Positions 1-11,160 of a stretch of 64,000 nt of DNA are shown here, piece after piece. Origin of the DNA: Rhinopithecus roxellana (taxonomy: Eukaryota > Chordata > Mammalia > Primates > Cercopithecidae); contig NC_044561.1 in the NCBI RefSeq assembly GCF_007565055.1, positions 25,576,114 to 25,640,113 of the forward strand, written 5' to 3'. The notes under the pieces were generated by a model that was not told the origin of the DNA, did no database searches, and saw only the letters and a program-made list of their open reading frames with translations. A program made the position numbers and the translations under genes. The first letter of the stretch is position 1. Each line of letters starts with the position of its first letter.

Positions 1-118
1 GGGAGGCTGATGCAGGAGAATCGCTTGAACCCAGGAGGTGGAGGTTGCAGTGAGCCAAGATTGCGCCACTGCACTCCAGCCTGGGCGACAAGAGCGAAAC
101 TCTGTCTCTAAAAAAAGA
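1..118 (+). mobile_element. Alu, 3' part cut by the window edge
   Basis: Right-monomer text (gcttgaacccaggaggtgga, gcactccagcctgggcgaca) ending in an A-rich tail. Confidence 0.93.
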
Positions 119-136
119 GAGAAAGGAAAAGAAATG

Positions 137-431
137 GGCCAGGTGGGCTGTGTGCCATGGCTCACGCTTGTAATCTCAGCACCTTGGGAGGCCGAGGTGG
201 GCGGATCACAAAGTCAGGAGTTTGAGACCAGCCTGGCCAACATGGTGAAACTCCGTCTCTACTAAAAAATAGAAAAATTGGCTGGGCATGGTGGTGGATG
301 CCTGTAATCCCAGCTACTTGGCAGGCCGAGGCAGAATTGCTAGAACCCAAGAGGTGGAAGTTGCAATGAGCTGAAATTGTGCCACTGCACTTCAGCCTGG
401 GTAACAGAGCGAGACTCTATAAAAAAAATAA
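137..431 (+). mobile_element. Alu, full length
   Basis: Both monomers present. Several older-type substitutions (gtgccatggctcacgcttg). Confidence 0.92.
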
Positions 432-478
432 AATAGAAGAAGAAGGAGGAGGAAGAGGAAGAAAAAGAAGAAGAAATA
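432..478 (+). repeat. GAA/GGA simple repeat
   Basis: Purine-only run continuing the tail of the preceding Alu. Confidence 0.85.
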
Positions 479-487
479 GCCAGGTGT

Positions 488-786
488 GGGCTAGGCGCAG
501 TGGCTCACACCTGTAATCCCAGCACTTTGTGAGGCCAAGGCAGGTGGATCACGAGGTCAAGAGATTGAGACCATCCAGGCTAACAAGGTAAAACCCCGTC
601 TCTACTAAACAAAATACAAAAAATTAGCCGGGTGTGGTGGCAGGTGCCTATAGTCCCACCTACTTGGGAGGCTGAGGCAGGAGAATGGCTTGAACCCGGG
701 AGGCGGAGCTTGCAGTGAGCCAAGATTGCGCCACTGCACTCCAGCCTGGGCGACAGAGTGAGACTCCATCTCAAAAAAAAAAAAAT
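488..786 (+). mobile_element. Alu, full length
   Basis: AluY-like (cacgaggtcaagagattgag, gaacccgggaggcggagctt) with a 13-A tail. Confidence 0.93.
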
Positions 787-839
787 AGAAACAGCTAGGT
801 GTGGTGGCTCTCACGCCTGTAATCCCAGCAATTTGGAAA

Positions 840-1093
840 GCGGAGGACGAGTAGGGGAGGGGAGGAGGAGGGGAGGAGGAGGAGGAAAAAGAAACTGAGG
901 AGGAGAAAGAAACAGCCAGGCCGGGTGCAGTTGCTCATGCCTGTGAGGGAGGAGGAGGAGGAGGGGAGGAGGAGGGGAGGAGGGGGGGAGGAGGAGGGGA
1001 GGAGGGGGGGAGGAGGAGGGGGGGAGGAGGAGGAGGAGGGGGGGAGGAGGAGGAGGAGGAAAAAAAACAAATGGAGGAGGAGGGAGAAAGAAA
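840..1093 (+). repeat. GGA-rich polypurine tract with Alu scraps
   Basis: Almost pure purine on the plus strand: GGA/GGGA units at 840-910 and 945-1080. Short Alu starts (gccaggccgggtgcagttgc at about 915) are embedded, so it looks like expansion of an Alu A-rich tail. Confidence 0.9.
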
Positions 1094-1280
1094 TGGCCAG
1101 GCCGAGCACTGTGGCTCACACCTGTAGTCCCAGCTACTCGGGAAGTTGAGGCAGAAGAATGCTTCAGCCCGGCAGGCAGAGGTTGCAGTGAGCTGAGATC
1201 GCACCACTGCACTCCAGCCTGGGTGACAGAGCGAGACTCTTCTCTCAAAAATAAAAAAAAATAAAAAGAAAAAAGAAAGA
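1094..1280 (+). mobile_element. Alu with internal deletion
   Basis: The left-monomer start is joined directly to the right-monomer 'agtcccagctactcggg', so about 110 bases are missing. Confidence 0.85.
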
Positions 1281-1391
1281 AAGCTCACCCTTTGCAGATT
1301 TGAGGGCAGGAAGCTAAGGCACTAGCTTGGCTGTGCCTGGAGCAGCCAGAGTTGCTCCCAATCCTGCTCCCTCTCTTCATTTGGGAGGGAG

Positions 1392-1646
1392 CAGGATCGT
1401 GCGGTGGCACGATCTCGGCTCACTGCAACCTCCACCTCCTGGCTTCAAGCGATTCTCCTGCCTCAGCCTCCTAAGTAGCTGGGATTACAGGCGTGCGCCA
1501 CCACGCCCGGCTAATTTTTATATTTTTTAGTAGAGACGGGCTTTCAACATGTTGGCCAGGCTGGTCTCGATATCTTGACCTCGTTATCTGCTTGCCTCGG
1601 CTTCCCAAAGTGCTGGGATTACAGGCTTGAGCCGTCGCGCCCGGCC
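1392..1646 (-). mobile_element. Alu, 3' end missing
   Basis: Begins at the 'gtggcacgatctcggctcac' point without the T-run and gagacgg segment. Runs to the head gcgcccggcc. Confidence 0.9.
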
Positions 1647-2639
1647 CCACCAGCTCCATTTTTAAGATGAAGAAACTGAGGCAGGGGGAAAGTCAGGAGT
1701 TTTGCTCAGCCCTGGAACACCCCACTTCCCCAGCAGCCTTGGGTCACCACCCCTGCCTGGCTTACCCACCTCTGTTGGGGAGCCTCTGTCATTCTGGCAG
1801 GTGGGGGTGGGGGACTGGGGAATAGAATGCATTCCCCAGGGCCCTTTGAGTCATGCTGAGTCCTGCAGAAGTCCCAGCACCACCCATGGAGCTCCCGGGA
1901 AACTTCAGCTGGCCTCTGGGAACCACACTGGGGCTTCTGGCCACTCTAAACAGAATGGCGCCCCTGCTCCATGAGTCTCCCCCTCTCCCCTGGCGCCCTC
2001 CAGCCCCCAGCCCTCTCTCTCTGGCCCTCTTATGGACTGTCCCAGAGGGACAGTCCTCATCCCACCTCCTGGCTTCTCCTTCCTCTTGCTCTCCCCTCCT
2101 GCCCACTCCGCTTGGAGAATGCCAAGTCTGCAGGTTTCCCATGGCCTTGAACAGCCAGCAGCTTGGGAGTGAGCAGCTCAGAGCTCTGCAAAGAGGGCCT
2201 GCAGCGAGGCCCACGGTGGGTCCTGGGGGCTGCATTGCCTTTGCACCGCATGCCCTGTCCTGCCAACCTTGCTTCATTTTTCTCCATGGCATGTGCCATC
2301 TTCTCACTGCTTACTTGGGTACTGTACGTCCATGGCCTCAGTGGAATGTCGCTTCCACAAGGGTAGGGGTTTTGTCAGCTGTGGCCACTGCTCCGTCCCC
2401 ACCCCACGGCCTAGAATGGTGCCCGGCCCACAGGGGGCCTCCATGAGTGCTGAGGAAGGAGGATTTCCTCCAAGCCACCCTGTGGGGAGTATTTCCTTGT
2501 GGGCACTTCGTTACCTCGGATCCACCATCTGCCTGGCTAGGGTATACCAAGCCCCTTTTGGAAGATGGGGAAACTGAGAGGAAGAGACGAAGGGAAGGAA
2601 CGGATGCAACCTCCCACAGTGGTCCATGGTGGGTGTCTA
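1647..2639. other. Unique GC-rich sequence, no gene recognised
   Basis: Open frames on both strands match no family I know. A MIR-like phrase (aagatgaagaaactgaggca) is at 1666. It lies within the presumed GGT5 intron 1. Confidence 0.6.
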
Positions 2640-3560
2640 GAGTCGAAACCACGCCTCCAGGCCGCGGCGCCTGACTTAGCCCTTCCACCAGCCAGTCCGC
2701 CACCCCAACGGCTGAGAGGGGCCGGGACAGCCCCACCCGCACGCCAGGTCCCTGAGGCCTTCGGCCACGCCCCTGTGGTAGAGTGGAGAAACTGAGGCAC
2801 CCCTCCTCCTCGGATTCCCCGCAAGCCGCCTTCCCAAACCTGCGTCCGCGCCTCCTCCACGGGCCCTGCCCTCCCTTCCCGCCCTGGTTCCGGCCCCGGC
2901 CCTGCGCAGCCTCTGGCTTTTGGCAGAGCTCAGCCCGCGTCCACCCGGAGCTGGGGAGAGAAAGAAAAGTGAGATTTCCTGCCGCCCGGTGGCGGTGTCA
3001 ATTGATCGGCGCGGGAGGAGCTGCGCGCCGAGCTGGGGGGCCTCGCTCGCAGCTGCAGGCGCGCAATTATCAGGGAAAAACTGGGGCGGCTGCCACGGTG
3101 AAATTAGTTATCGATCCCTTGGCGGGGCCGCGCTTGGCGCTGAGGGCTGCAGACCCAGCCCGGGCCGCTGGGCGGGGCGGGGCGGGGCGGCTGGGCGGGG
3201 CGGGCCCTCCCCTCCCCTCCCCTCCCCTCCCCTCCCCTCCCCTCCCCTCCGATTCATCTCGCCGCTGTATCCACCCGCGGCAGACCCCAAGCGGCCAGGC
3301 GCCCCCGCCCGCTGCCCTCTCCTGTCCCAGACGCCTCCCCGGCGGGGGTGTCACCGAGCGTCTGCCAAGGCCGGACTCTGCCCCGGGGCAGGAGGAACCA
3401 GGGCCGGGGGCGGGAGCCACCCTTGTGCTCGCAGGCCTGGGTTCAGAGCCCAGCTGCCGGGAATGGTTTCCAGATCTCCCTGAGCCTCGGTTTCCTCATC
3501 TGTAAACGGGGTGGTGATGGCTTCTTCCCCCTTTTTGAGAAGACAGCAGGAGAGGCGTCC
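2640..3560. promoter_or_regulatory. CpG island with repeated GC boxes
   Basis: This is GC-rich sequence with many CpGs, unlike its surroundings. It includes a run of GGGGCGGG boxes (about 3171-3206, Sp1/KLF-type) followed directly by about nine CCCCT units (3207-3250), and a CpG-rich segment with AT-rich motifs at 3000-3115 (caattgatcgg, gcgcaattatc). It lies in what should be GGT5 intron 1. It could be an internal promoter, an enhancer or a promoter for an unidentified transcript. The long open frames through it are explained by GC content. Confidence 0.6.
3432..3517 (+). repeat. MIR element
   Basis: Ctgggttcagagcccagctg to gtttcctcatctgtaaacgg, the MIR core and end. Confidence 0.7.
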
Positions 3561-4084
3561 TGAGAAGTGAGTTCGCCTGGAAGCTGCTGGGCTGTAGTTT
3601 TCGTTGATACCACCGATCTTCCCAGTTACTCTAGGAGACAGGTCATATTCCTGTTTTATAAATGAGGAAATTCACTCAGCGAGGGGAGACGCCGTATCCA
3701 GGGACACGCAGTAAGCAGGTGGCCCAGGAGGACCCCAGAACCCAGCTGGAGGTGGCTTGGTGGGGGGGGGGGTTGCCTGAGGAAAGGGAGGGACAGGAGC
3801 AGCGGGAGGTCAGCGCTGGCACCTGCAGCCCTGTCAGCCTGCTGGGGGTGCGGAGGTTTGGGAGGTCTTAGCAGAGCCTGGGTGGAGGGAGGAGGGGGTC
3901 AGGTCAGGGCTCCCCAGCCCTCCCTGAGCCATTGGCTTGGCAGCCTCCTGGTTGGAGAGGAAGAGTGGGGAGAGGCAGGGGAAGGAGAAGGACGCAAAGA
4001 GAAGAAGAGGGTCTTTGCTCAGAGCCAGACTGTCACTCTCCTTTCCCAGCACTAGGCTGCATTTGGGAGGGAGGCTCCAGGCTA

Positions 4085-4190
4085 GAGAGTGGGGGATTTG
4101 AGTTCCAATCCTGAGGCTCCACTAGGTGGTGTGTGACCTTGAGCGAGGCCCTGCCCCTCTCCAGGCCTCCTATAAAGATGGTATTGGGTC
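4085..4190 (+). repeat. MIR element
   Basis: Tttgagttccaatcctgagg, then ggtgtgtgaccttgagcgag. Confidence 0.65.
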
Positions 4191-4265
4191 TTATGTCCCT
4201 CAAGGCTCCTTTGGGCTCCCCTCTGCCTGCCACAGCCTCATGCATCTCAGAGTCTCAGCACATTT

Positions 4266-4578
4266 TCTTTTTCTTTTTCTTTTTTTTTTTTTTGAGATAG
4301 AGCCACTCTGTCACCCAGACTGGAGTGCAGTGGTGTGATCTCAGCTCACTGCAACCTCCACCTCCCGGGTTCAAGTGATTCTCCCGCCTCAACCTCCTGA
4401 GTAGCTGAGATTACAGGTGTGTACCACCACCATGCCGGACTAATGCTTTTAGTGTTTTAGCAGAGATGGGGTTTCACCATGTTGCCCAGGCTGGTCTCTA
4501 ACTCCTGAGCTCAGGCAACCTGCCCATCTCAGTCTCCCAAAGTGCTAGAATTACAGGCGTGAGCCACCGCGCCCGGCC
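4266..4578 (-). mobile_element. Alu, full length
   Basis: Preceded by a CTTTTT-rich tail. Contains the usual gtagctgagattacaggtgt segment. Confidence 0.93.
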
Positions 4579-5010
4579 CTCAGCGCATCTTCATCCAGCA
4601 CCTACTGTGTGCCAGGACTGTGCTGGGCACAGCAGATACAGTTGAGGACAAGACAGCCCCTGTGCCAGTTCTCTCAGAGCTAGATGGGTATTAAGCAAAC
4701 CATTATATGGCCGTGCACTTACAGCCCAGCTGGAGGCCAGTGCTGGGGGTCACTGCTTCTGCCTCTTCCCCTTTGGACTCCCCTTCCTGGCTGCAAGGGG
4801 ACACAGAAAATGGCAGAGGGACAAGCTGACCTGTTGTCTGCCTTATGTCCTGTAAAAACTGGTCCTCCCCTGGCTTCTGGGGAGCACGCTATATTCTATT
4901 CTTGATTTGGAGATGGGTATTACAGATGAGTTCACTTTGTAAAGTTCACAGAACTGAACACCTGGGGTGCATTTCTGTGCATGTGTCACACTTCAACAAA
5001 AAGTGCCACT

Positions 5011-5177
5011 GGAGTGGGTCACGCCTGTAATCCCAGCACTTTGAGAGGCTGAGGTAGGCAGATCACATAAGGTCAGGAGTTCAAGACCAGCCTGGCCAAC
5101 ATGGTGAAACCCCATCCCTACTACAAATACTCTGTTGCTCCAGCCTGGGCAACAGAGCAAGCCTTCATCTGAAAGAA
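5011..5177 (+). mobile_element. Alu with internal deletion
   Basis: The left monomer is followed after 'tactacaaatac' by the end of the right monomer (tgctccagcctgggcaacag). Confidence 0.88.
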
Positions 5178-5318
5178 AGAAAAAGAAAGAGAAAGAGAGA
5201 GACAGAAAGAGAGAAAGAGGAGAAAGAAAGGAAAGAGGAGAAAGAAAGGAAAGAGGAGAAAGAAAGGAAAGAGGAAGAAAGAGAAAGAAAGAAAGAAAGA
5301 AAAAAAGAAAGAGAAAAA
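5175..5318 (+). repeat. GAAA-rich repeat with an 18-bp higher-order unit
   Basis: A GAAA tract follows an Alu tail. At about 5217-5272 the unit gaggagaaagaaaggaaa is repeated three times. Confidence 0.9.
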
Positions 5319-5626
5319 AGTGCCACTGGTTCCCTTCTCTGACCTGCTCGTGCTTCACAGGCAGCAGATTGTGAGGTAGGAGCAAACATCCCACTTGGCA
5401 GAAGACAAGAGTGAGGCCCTGGGGAACTGAGCCCTCATCTGACTGCAGTGGGACCAGAGGGAGCCCACACATGTGCCTGCTGGAGAGGATTCTGTCTCCA
5501 GCTCCCCCAGGTCTGAAGAGCACATCTGGCTAGTTTCTGGAATTCCTGTGACTATAGAATGTGCCGGCTGACAGGGGCCACTGAGAGAGAATTAACCATG
5601 GCACCTCAGGATAAAAACCCTCTGGT

Positions 5627-5935
5627 CAGCCGGGTGCCGTGGCTCACACCTGTCATCCCAACACTTTGGGGGGCTGAGAGGGGGTAGATCACTTGAGGTC
5701 AGGAGTTCAAGACCAGCCTGGCCAACATAGTGAAACCCTGTCTCTACTGAAAACACAAAAAAATTAGCTGGGTGTCGTGGTGGGTGCCTGTAATCCCAGC
5801 TACTTGGGAGGCTGAGGCAGGAGAATCCTTGAACCTGGGAGAAAGAGGTTGCAGTGAGTTGAGGTTGTACCACTGCACTCCAGCCTGGGCAACAGAGTGA
5901 GACTCTGTCTCAAAAAAACAAAACAAAAAAAAAAG
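5627..5935 (+). mobile_element. Alu, full length
   Basis: AluS-like (acttgaggtcaggagttcaa) with an AAACAAAACA tail. Confidence 0.93.
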
Positions 5936-6136
5936 GTAAGTGTAAGTCAGACTTTCTGGTAATGGGAGACTGTAATTCAGACTACAATTCCCGCAGAGAA
6001 CTAGAAAAGCCCAGCAAATAGAAAACGTGCTTAAAGGCATAGGAGGCAGAGAAGTACAGGGCTGGAGACAGGCAAGGCCAGCATTCCCCTCAAGGCGATG
6101 GCCAGTCCTGAAGAGGAGGCTGAGAAACAGATCAGT

Positions 6137-6366
6137 GATTTTTTTTTTTTCTTTTTTCTCTTTCTTCTTTTTTTTTTTTTTTTTTTTTTTTTCTTTTTAT
6201 TTTGCTGAAACAGGGTCACCACTTTTAATGGTAAAAACTGCAATTACCTTTGTACCAACCTAATATATTGCTCAGGCTGGTCTCAAATTCCTGGCCTGAA
6301 GCAATCCTCCTGCCTCAGTCTCCTGAGTAGCTGGGACTGTAGGCGTAAGCCACCACACCTGGTCTA
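6137..6366 (-). mobile_element. Alu-derived fragment around the MADE1 half
   Basis: Long T-rich tract, then a gaaacagggtc Alu end, the MADE1 piece, then tattgctcaggctggtctca to the head ccaccacacctggtc. Confidence 0.75.
6221..6263. mobile_element. MADE1 mariner MITE, half element
   Basis: Matches one half of the 80-bp MADE1 hairpin element: acttttaatggtaaaaactg, then caattacctttgtaccaacc and taa, followed by the expected TA. It sits between Alu-derived pieces. Confidence 0.75.
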
Positions 6367-6581
6367 GAGCAATGCTGTTGACCTCACGTGGCTGAGGGAG
6401 GCAATGCCATTAATGCTCTACACGTGGGGTTCAGGTTTCTTACTCTAGGAGTGACAGTCAACCAGAAATAGAGCAGCCCTCAGGAGTACTGGATCCAGCT
6501 TGAAATCATCTCAGTGACTCAAACTGCATAAAGGACATCCCAGAATTTCAGACTCCTGGCCTCAAATTATTTTATTTTTAT

Positions 6582-6654
6582 TTATGTATGTATGTATGTA
6601 TGTATGTATGTATGTATGTATGTATTTATTTATTTATTTATTTATTTATTTATT
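6582..6654 (+). repeat. TATG then TATT tetranucleotide repeats
   Basis: About nine TATG units followed by about eight TATT units, forming the tail of the adjoining minus-strand Alu. Confidence 0.92.
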
Positions 6655-6935
6655 TGAGACAGCATTTCACTCTGTTGCCCAGGCTGGAGTGCAGTGCCTC
6701 GATCTCGGCTCACTGCAACCTCCACCTCTTGGGTTCAAGCGATTCTCCTGTCTCAGCCTCCCAAGTAGCTGGGATTACAGCCACCCGCCACCACGCTCAG
6801 CTAATTTTTGTCTTTTTAGTAGAGACAGGGTTTCACTGTGTTGGCCAGGCTGGTCTCGAACTCCTGACCTTGTGATCTGCCCACCTCGGCCTCCCAAAGT
6901 GCTGGGATTACAAGCATGAGCCACCGCACCCAGCC
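6655..6935 (-). mobile_element. Alu, full length
   Basis: Gagacagcatttcactctgt to ccaccgcacccagcc, with the tetranucleotide repeat as its tail. Confidence 0.93.
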
Positions 6936-7171
6936 TCTAACAATTTTTATGCACACCCTCCAGTGCTAAATTAAAAACAACCAAGCAAACAAGGAAATAA
7001 GACAGCAGGAACAAAGCTCAAGAGAAAGCACAGACAACTTTTAAAAAGGCCTATAGGATCTCCAGATTATGAAACTCTCAGACCATGTACTTTAAAATAA
7101 GTGCTTTATATCTATATTCAAGGATATAAAGAAACAATAATTTTATCAAAAAACTAGCAACTATTAAAAAT

Positions 7172-7450
7172 GGCCGGGCGCGGTGGCTCAAGCCTGTAAT
7201 CCCAGCACTTTGGGAGGCCGAGACGGGCGGATCACGAGGTCAGGAGATCGAGACCATCCTGGCTAACACGGTGAAACCCCGTCTCTACTAAAAATACAAA
7301 AACTAGCCGGGCGAAGTGGCGGGCGCCTGTAGTCCCAGCTCCTCGGGAGGCTGAGGCAGGAGAATGGCGTAAACTCGGGAGGCGGAGCTTGCAGTGAGCT
7401 GAGATCTGGCCACTGCACTCCAGTCCGGGCGACAGAGCGAGACTCCGCCT

Positions 7451-7506
<56 letters not shown>
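7172..7506 (+). mobile_element. AluY (AluYRa-type), very long A tail
   Basis: Carries ggctcaagcctgtaatcc, actagccgggcg and gcgtaaactcggg. The 56-A uninterrupted tail indicates a recent insertion. Confidence 0.95.
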
Positions 7507-7509
<3 letters not shown>

Positions 7510-7510
7510 A

Positions 7511-7782
7511 GGCAGGGAGTGGTGGCTCACGCCTATAATCCCAGCACTTTGGGAGGCAGAGGCGGGAGAATCACACGAGGCCAGGAGTTCAAGACTAGCC
7601 TGGCTAACATGGCGAAGCACCACCTCTACTAAAAATACAAAAATGAGCTAGGCACGGTGGTAATCCCAGTTATTCAGGAGGCTGAGCCATGAGAATCGCT
7701 TGAACTTGGGAGGTAGAGGCTATAGTGAGTTGAGATCTCACCACTGCACTCCAGCCTGGGTAGCAGATAGAGACTGAGTCTC

Positions 7783-7811
<29 letters not shown>
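7511..7811 (+). mobile_element. Alu, full length
   Basis: Follows the previous Alu tail after a few bases. It has a 31-A tail and several deletions in the right monomer. Confidence 0.92.
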
Positions 7812-7814
<3 letters not shown>

Positions 7815-7897
7815 AATTAAGAACTCAATTTGAACAGCAGACTAGAGACAAACATGCAAAAAAAAAAAAAAAATAGTGAACTGGGAGATAGGTTTTT

Positions 7898-8084
7898 AAT
7901 TTTTATTTATTTATTTATTTATTTTTGAGACAGAGTCTCACTCTGTTACCCAGGCTGGAGTGCAATGGCATGATCTCTGCTCACTGCAACCTCCGCTCCC
8001 CGGGTTCAAGCAGTTCTCCCGCCTTGGCCTTTTGAGTAGCTGGGATTACAGGCACCCGCCACCGCCACCACGCCTGGCTAATTG
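7898..8084 (-). mobile_element. Alu, partial
   Basis: TTTA-type tail, then gagacagagtctcactctgt down to cacgcctggctaatt, where it breaks off. Confidence 0.9.
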
Positions 8085-8392
8085 GGAGACAGTTTGATAC
8101 AAAATATACAAAATGAAGTACAAGGAGAAAAATAGAACATACAGGAAATGGATTAAGAGACATGGGGGATACTTTAACAAGGTGTAAGTCATGTGAAATT
8201 GGAGTCTCAAGGAGAGTAGAGGGAGGATGGGGAAGACGTAATACTTGAAGAGATAAAACAGAATTTTCTAAAATGGACAAAAAAGAATCAAGTCATGGAA
8301 TGAGGAGCCACCTAAATGCATCAGTGTAAAACTGCTCAAAGCAAAGGCAAACTTTTTAAAGCAGCCAGAGGAAAAAAAGATACTGCCTTCTG

Positions 8393-8690
8393 GCCGGGGT
8401 GAGGGGGTGGCTCACGCCTGTAATCCCAGCATTTGGGAGGCTGAGGCAGGTGGATCACCTGAAATGAGGAGTTCAAGACCAGCCTGGCCAATACGGCAAA
8501 AATCCATCTCTACTAAAAATACAAAAATTAGCTGGGTGTGGTAGTGGACACCTGTAATCCCAGCTATTTTGGAGGCTGAGGCAGAGAATCACTTGAACCC
8601 AGGAGGCAGAGCTTGCAGTGAGCTCAGATCGCACAGCTGCATTCCAGCTTGGGTGACAGAGTGAGACTCCATCTCAAAAAACAAAACAAC
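8393..8690 (+). mobile_element. Alu, full length
   Basis: Older AluS-like copy with a disrupted head (ggggtgagggggtggctca). Confidence 0.92.
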
Positions 8691-8811
8691 ATAAAAAGAC
8701 ATTGCCTTCAAATGAGTAAAATTAGATTGAGAATTGGCTTCCTAATAAAAACAAGATAAATCAGATACAAGGGAACCATGTTTCGAAACTGAGGAAAGAA
8801 AATATCTGCCA

Positions 8812-9112
8812 GGCCGGGCGCAGTGGCTCCAGCCTGTAATCCCAGCACTTTGGGAGGCCGAGACGGGCGGATCACGAGGTCAGGAGATCGAGACCATCCT
8901 GGCTAATACGGTGAAACCCTGTCTCTACTTAAAAATACAAAAAACTAGCCGGGCGACGAGGCGGGCGCCTGTAGTCCCAGCTACTCGGGAGGCTGAGGCA
9001 GGAGAATGGTGTAAACCCAGGAGGCGGAGCTTGCAGTGAGCTGAGATCCGGCCACTGCACTCCAGCCTGGGTGGCAGAGCAAGACTCCATCTCAAAAAAA
9101 AGAAAAAAAAGA
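8812..9112 (+). mobile_element. AluY (AluYRa-type)
   Basis: Has ctagccgggcgacgaggcgg and gagatccggccactgc. The tail has G interruptions. Confidence 0.94.
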
Positions 9113-9170
9113 AAATACCTGCCAACCTAGAATTCTGCACCCACTAATAATATCCTTCAAAAGTGAAAAT

Positions 9171-9467
9171 GGCCAGCCATGGTGGCTCATGCCTGTAATC
9201 CCAGCACTTTGGAAGGCTGAGGCGAGTGGATCACCTGAGGTCAGGAGTTTGAGACCAGCCTGGCCAACATGGTAAAACCCCATCTCTGCCAAAAATACAA
9301 AAATTAGGCAGGTGTGGTGGTGGGTACCTGTAATCCCAGCTACTTGCAAAGTTGAGGCACAAGAGTCGTTTGAACCCTGCAGGTGGAGATTGCAGGGAGC
9401 TGAGATATCGCCACTGCACTCCAGTCTAGGGGACAGAGTGAGAGTCTGTCTCAAAAAAAACAAAAAG
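9171..9467 (+). mobile_element. Alu, full length
   Basis: First of three Alus placed in a row in the same direction. Confidence 0.92.
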
Positions 9468-9769
9468 GCCGGGTGCAGTGACTCACGCCTGTAATCTCTG
9501 CACTTTGGGAGGTCAAGGCAGGTGAATTGCCTGAGGTCAGGAGTTTAAGACCAGTCTGGCCAACATGGTGAAACTCTGTCTCTACTATAAATATAAAAAA
9601 ATTAGCAGGGCATGGTGTCATGCACCTGTTGTAATCCCAGCTACTCGGGAGACTGAGGCAGGGGAACTGCTTGAACCAGGGAAGTGGAGGTTGCAGTGAG
9701 TGGAGATTGTGCCACTGCACTCCAGCCTGGGCAACAGAGCGAGACTCCATCTCAAAAAAAAAAAAAAAA
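9468..9769 (+). mobile_element. Alu, full length
   Basis: Starts directly in the tail of the previous Alu (aaaaaggccgggtgcagtga). Confidence 0.92.
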
Positions 9770-9770
9770 G

Positions 9771-9941
9771 TACAAAAATTAGCCAGGCTTGGTGGCTCAC
9801 GCCTGGAATCCCAGCTACTCAGGAGGCTGAGACAGGAGAATCACTTGAACCCGGGAGGCAGAAGTTGCAGTGAGCTGAGATCACACCACTGCACTCCAGC
9901 CTGGGTAACAGAGAGAGACTTGGTCTCAAAAAAACAAAAGA
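9771..9941 (+). mobile_element. Alu, right half
   Basis: Begins at tacaaaaattagccaggctt and runs to the A tail. Third in the row. Confidence 0.9.
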
Positions 9942-9952
9942 GTGAAAGTGGA

Positions 9953-9990
<38 letters not shown>

Positions 9991-10014
9991 ATATGGAATA
10001 TATATGTATATTTT
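9953..10014 (+). repeat. TA / GT dinucleotide repeat
   Basis: TA units, then nine or ten GT units, then TA-rich sequence again. Confidence 0.9.
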
Positions 10015-10102
10015 GCCCATGTCACAGCCCTCAGGAGATCCTTGACCATGTGCCGAAAGATATTTTTTCCCAAAGTTATTTTTATAAATAAAAACAAAGG
10101 GT

Positions 10103-10401
10103 GGCCAGGCACGGTGGCTCATGCCTGTAATCCCAGCATTTTGGGAGGCCGAGGCAGGTGTATCACGAAATTAGGAGATCGAGACCATCCTGGCTAACAG
10201 TGAAACCTGTCTCTACTAAAAAAATACAAAAAATTAGCTGGGCATGGTGGCGGGCACCTGTAGTCCCAGCTACTCGGGAGGCTGAGGCAGGAGAATGGCG
10301 TGAACCCGGGAGGCGGAGCTTGCAGTGAGCCGAGAGTGCGCCACTGCACTCCAGCCTGGGCGACAGAGCGAGACTCTGTCTCAAAAAAAAAAAAAAAAAA
10401 A
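10103..10401 (+). mobile_element. AluY, full length
   Basis: Has cgtgaacccgggaggcggag, and a 19-A tail. Confidence 0.94.
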
Positions 10402-10732
10402 GGGTAACAGAAGAGGTAAATGTGTGGGTAAATCTAAATGAATGTTATTGGTATAAAATTATAGTATAGAAAATGATATCTTGTGGGGTTTAAAATAAAT
10501 AAAACATACTGAAATATGTATGGGTAAAGTTATATATCTGGATTTGCACTGAAATAATGTGGGGTAGAAGGAAGCAGGAAAGAGTATACATGAAATTAGC
10601 TTGGCCATAAGATTGTTGTTGAAATTGAATGGATACATGGGGCTTCATTATACAATGCTCTTTACTTTTACATAGCTCTATACTCTCAACATAAATAAGA
10701 ATAAAAACACAGAAAACACACATACATCTATG

Positions 10733-10748
10733 CACACACACACACACA
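10733..10748 (+). repeat. Short CA repeat
   Basis: About eight CA units within otherwise AT-rich sequence. Confidence 0.7.
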
Positions 10749-10860
10749 TGCATATTTAAAATACACAAAAGTATTAACATATAAGTCGTTAGGGGTAAAT
10801 TTTGTTCCTGTTCCAAGGTTCTTGTACTGACTAGGAAGAGAATAGAAGTACTAACTCATA

Positions 10861-11160
10861 GGCTGGGTGCGGTGGCTCACGTCTCTAATCCCAACACTTT
10901 AGGATGCCAAGGCTGGCAGATCTCTTAAGGTCAGGAGTTCAAGGCCAGCTTGGCCAACATGGTGAAACACTGTCTCTACTAAAAAAAAAACAAAAATTAG
11001 CTGGGCATAGTGGTGCACGCCTGTGGTCCCAGCTACTCAGGAGACTGAGGCAGGAGAACTGCTTGAACCCAAGAGGTGGAGGTTGCAGTGAACCAAGATT
11101 GCTCCACTGCTCCAGCCTGGGCAGCAGAGCGAGACTCCCTCTTATCTCAAGAAAAAACAA
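10861..11160 (+). mobile_element. Alu, full length
   Basis: AluS-like (gtgcggtggctcacgtctct). Tail broken by C and T. Confidence 0.92.

Noticed and set aside
795..1288. Several proline- or serine-rich minus-strand frames
   Set aside because: They are translations of the GGA tract and Alu sequence.
2783..3505. 240-codon plus-strand frame in the CpG island
   Set aside because: Frames are open on both strands because of GC content; no domain, and low-complexity PPLPSPPLPS comes from the CCCCT array.
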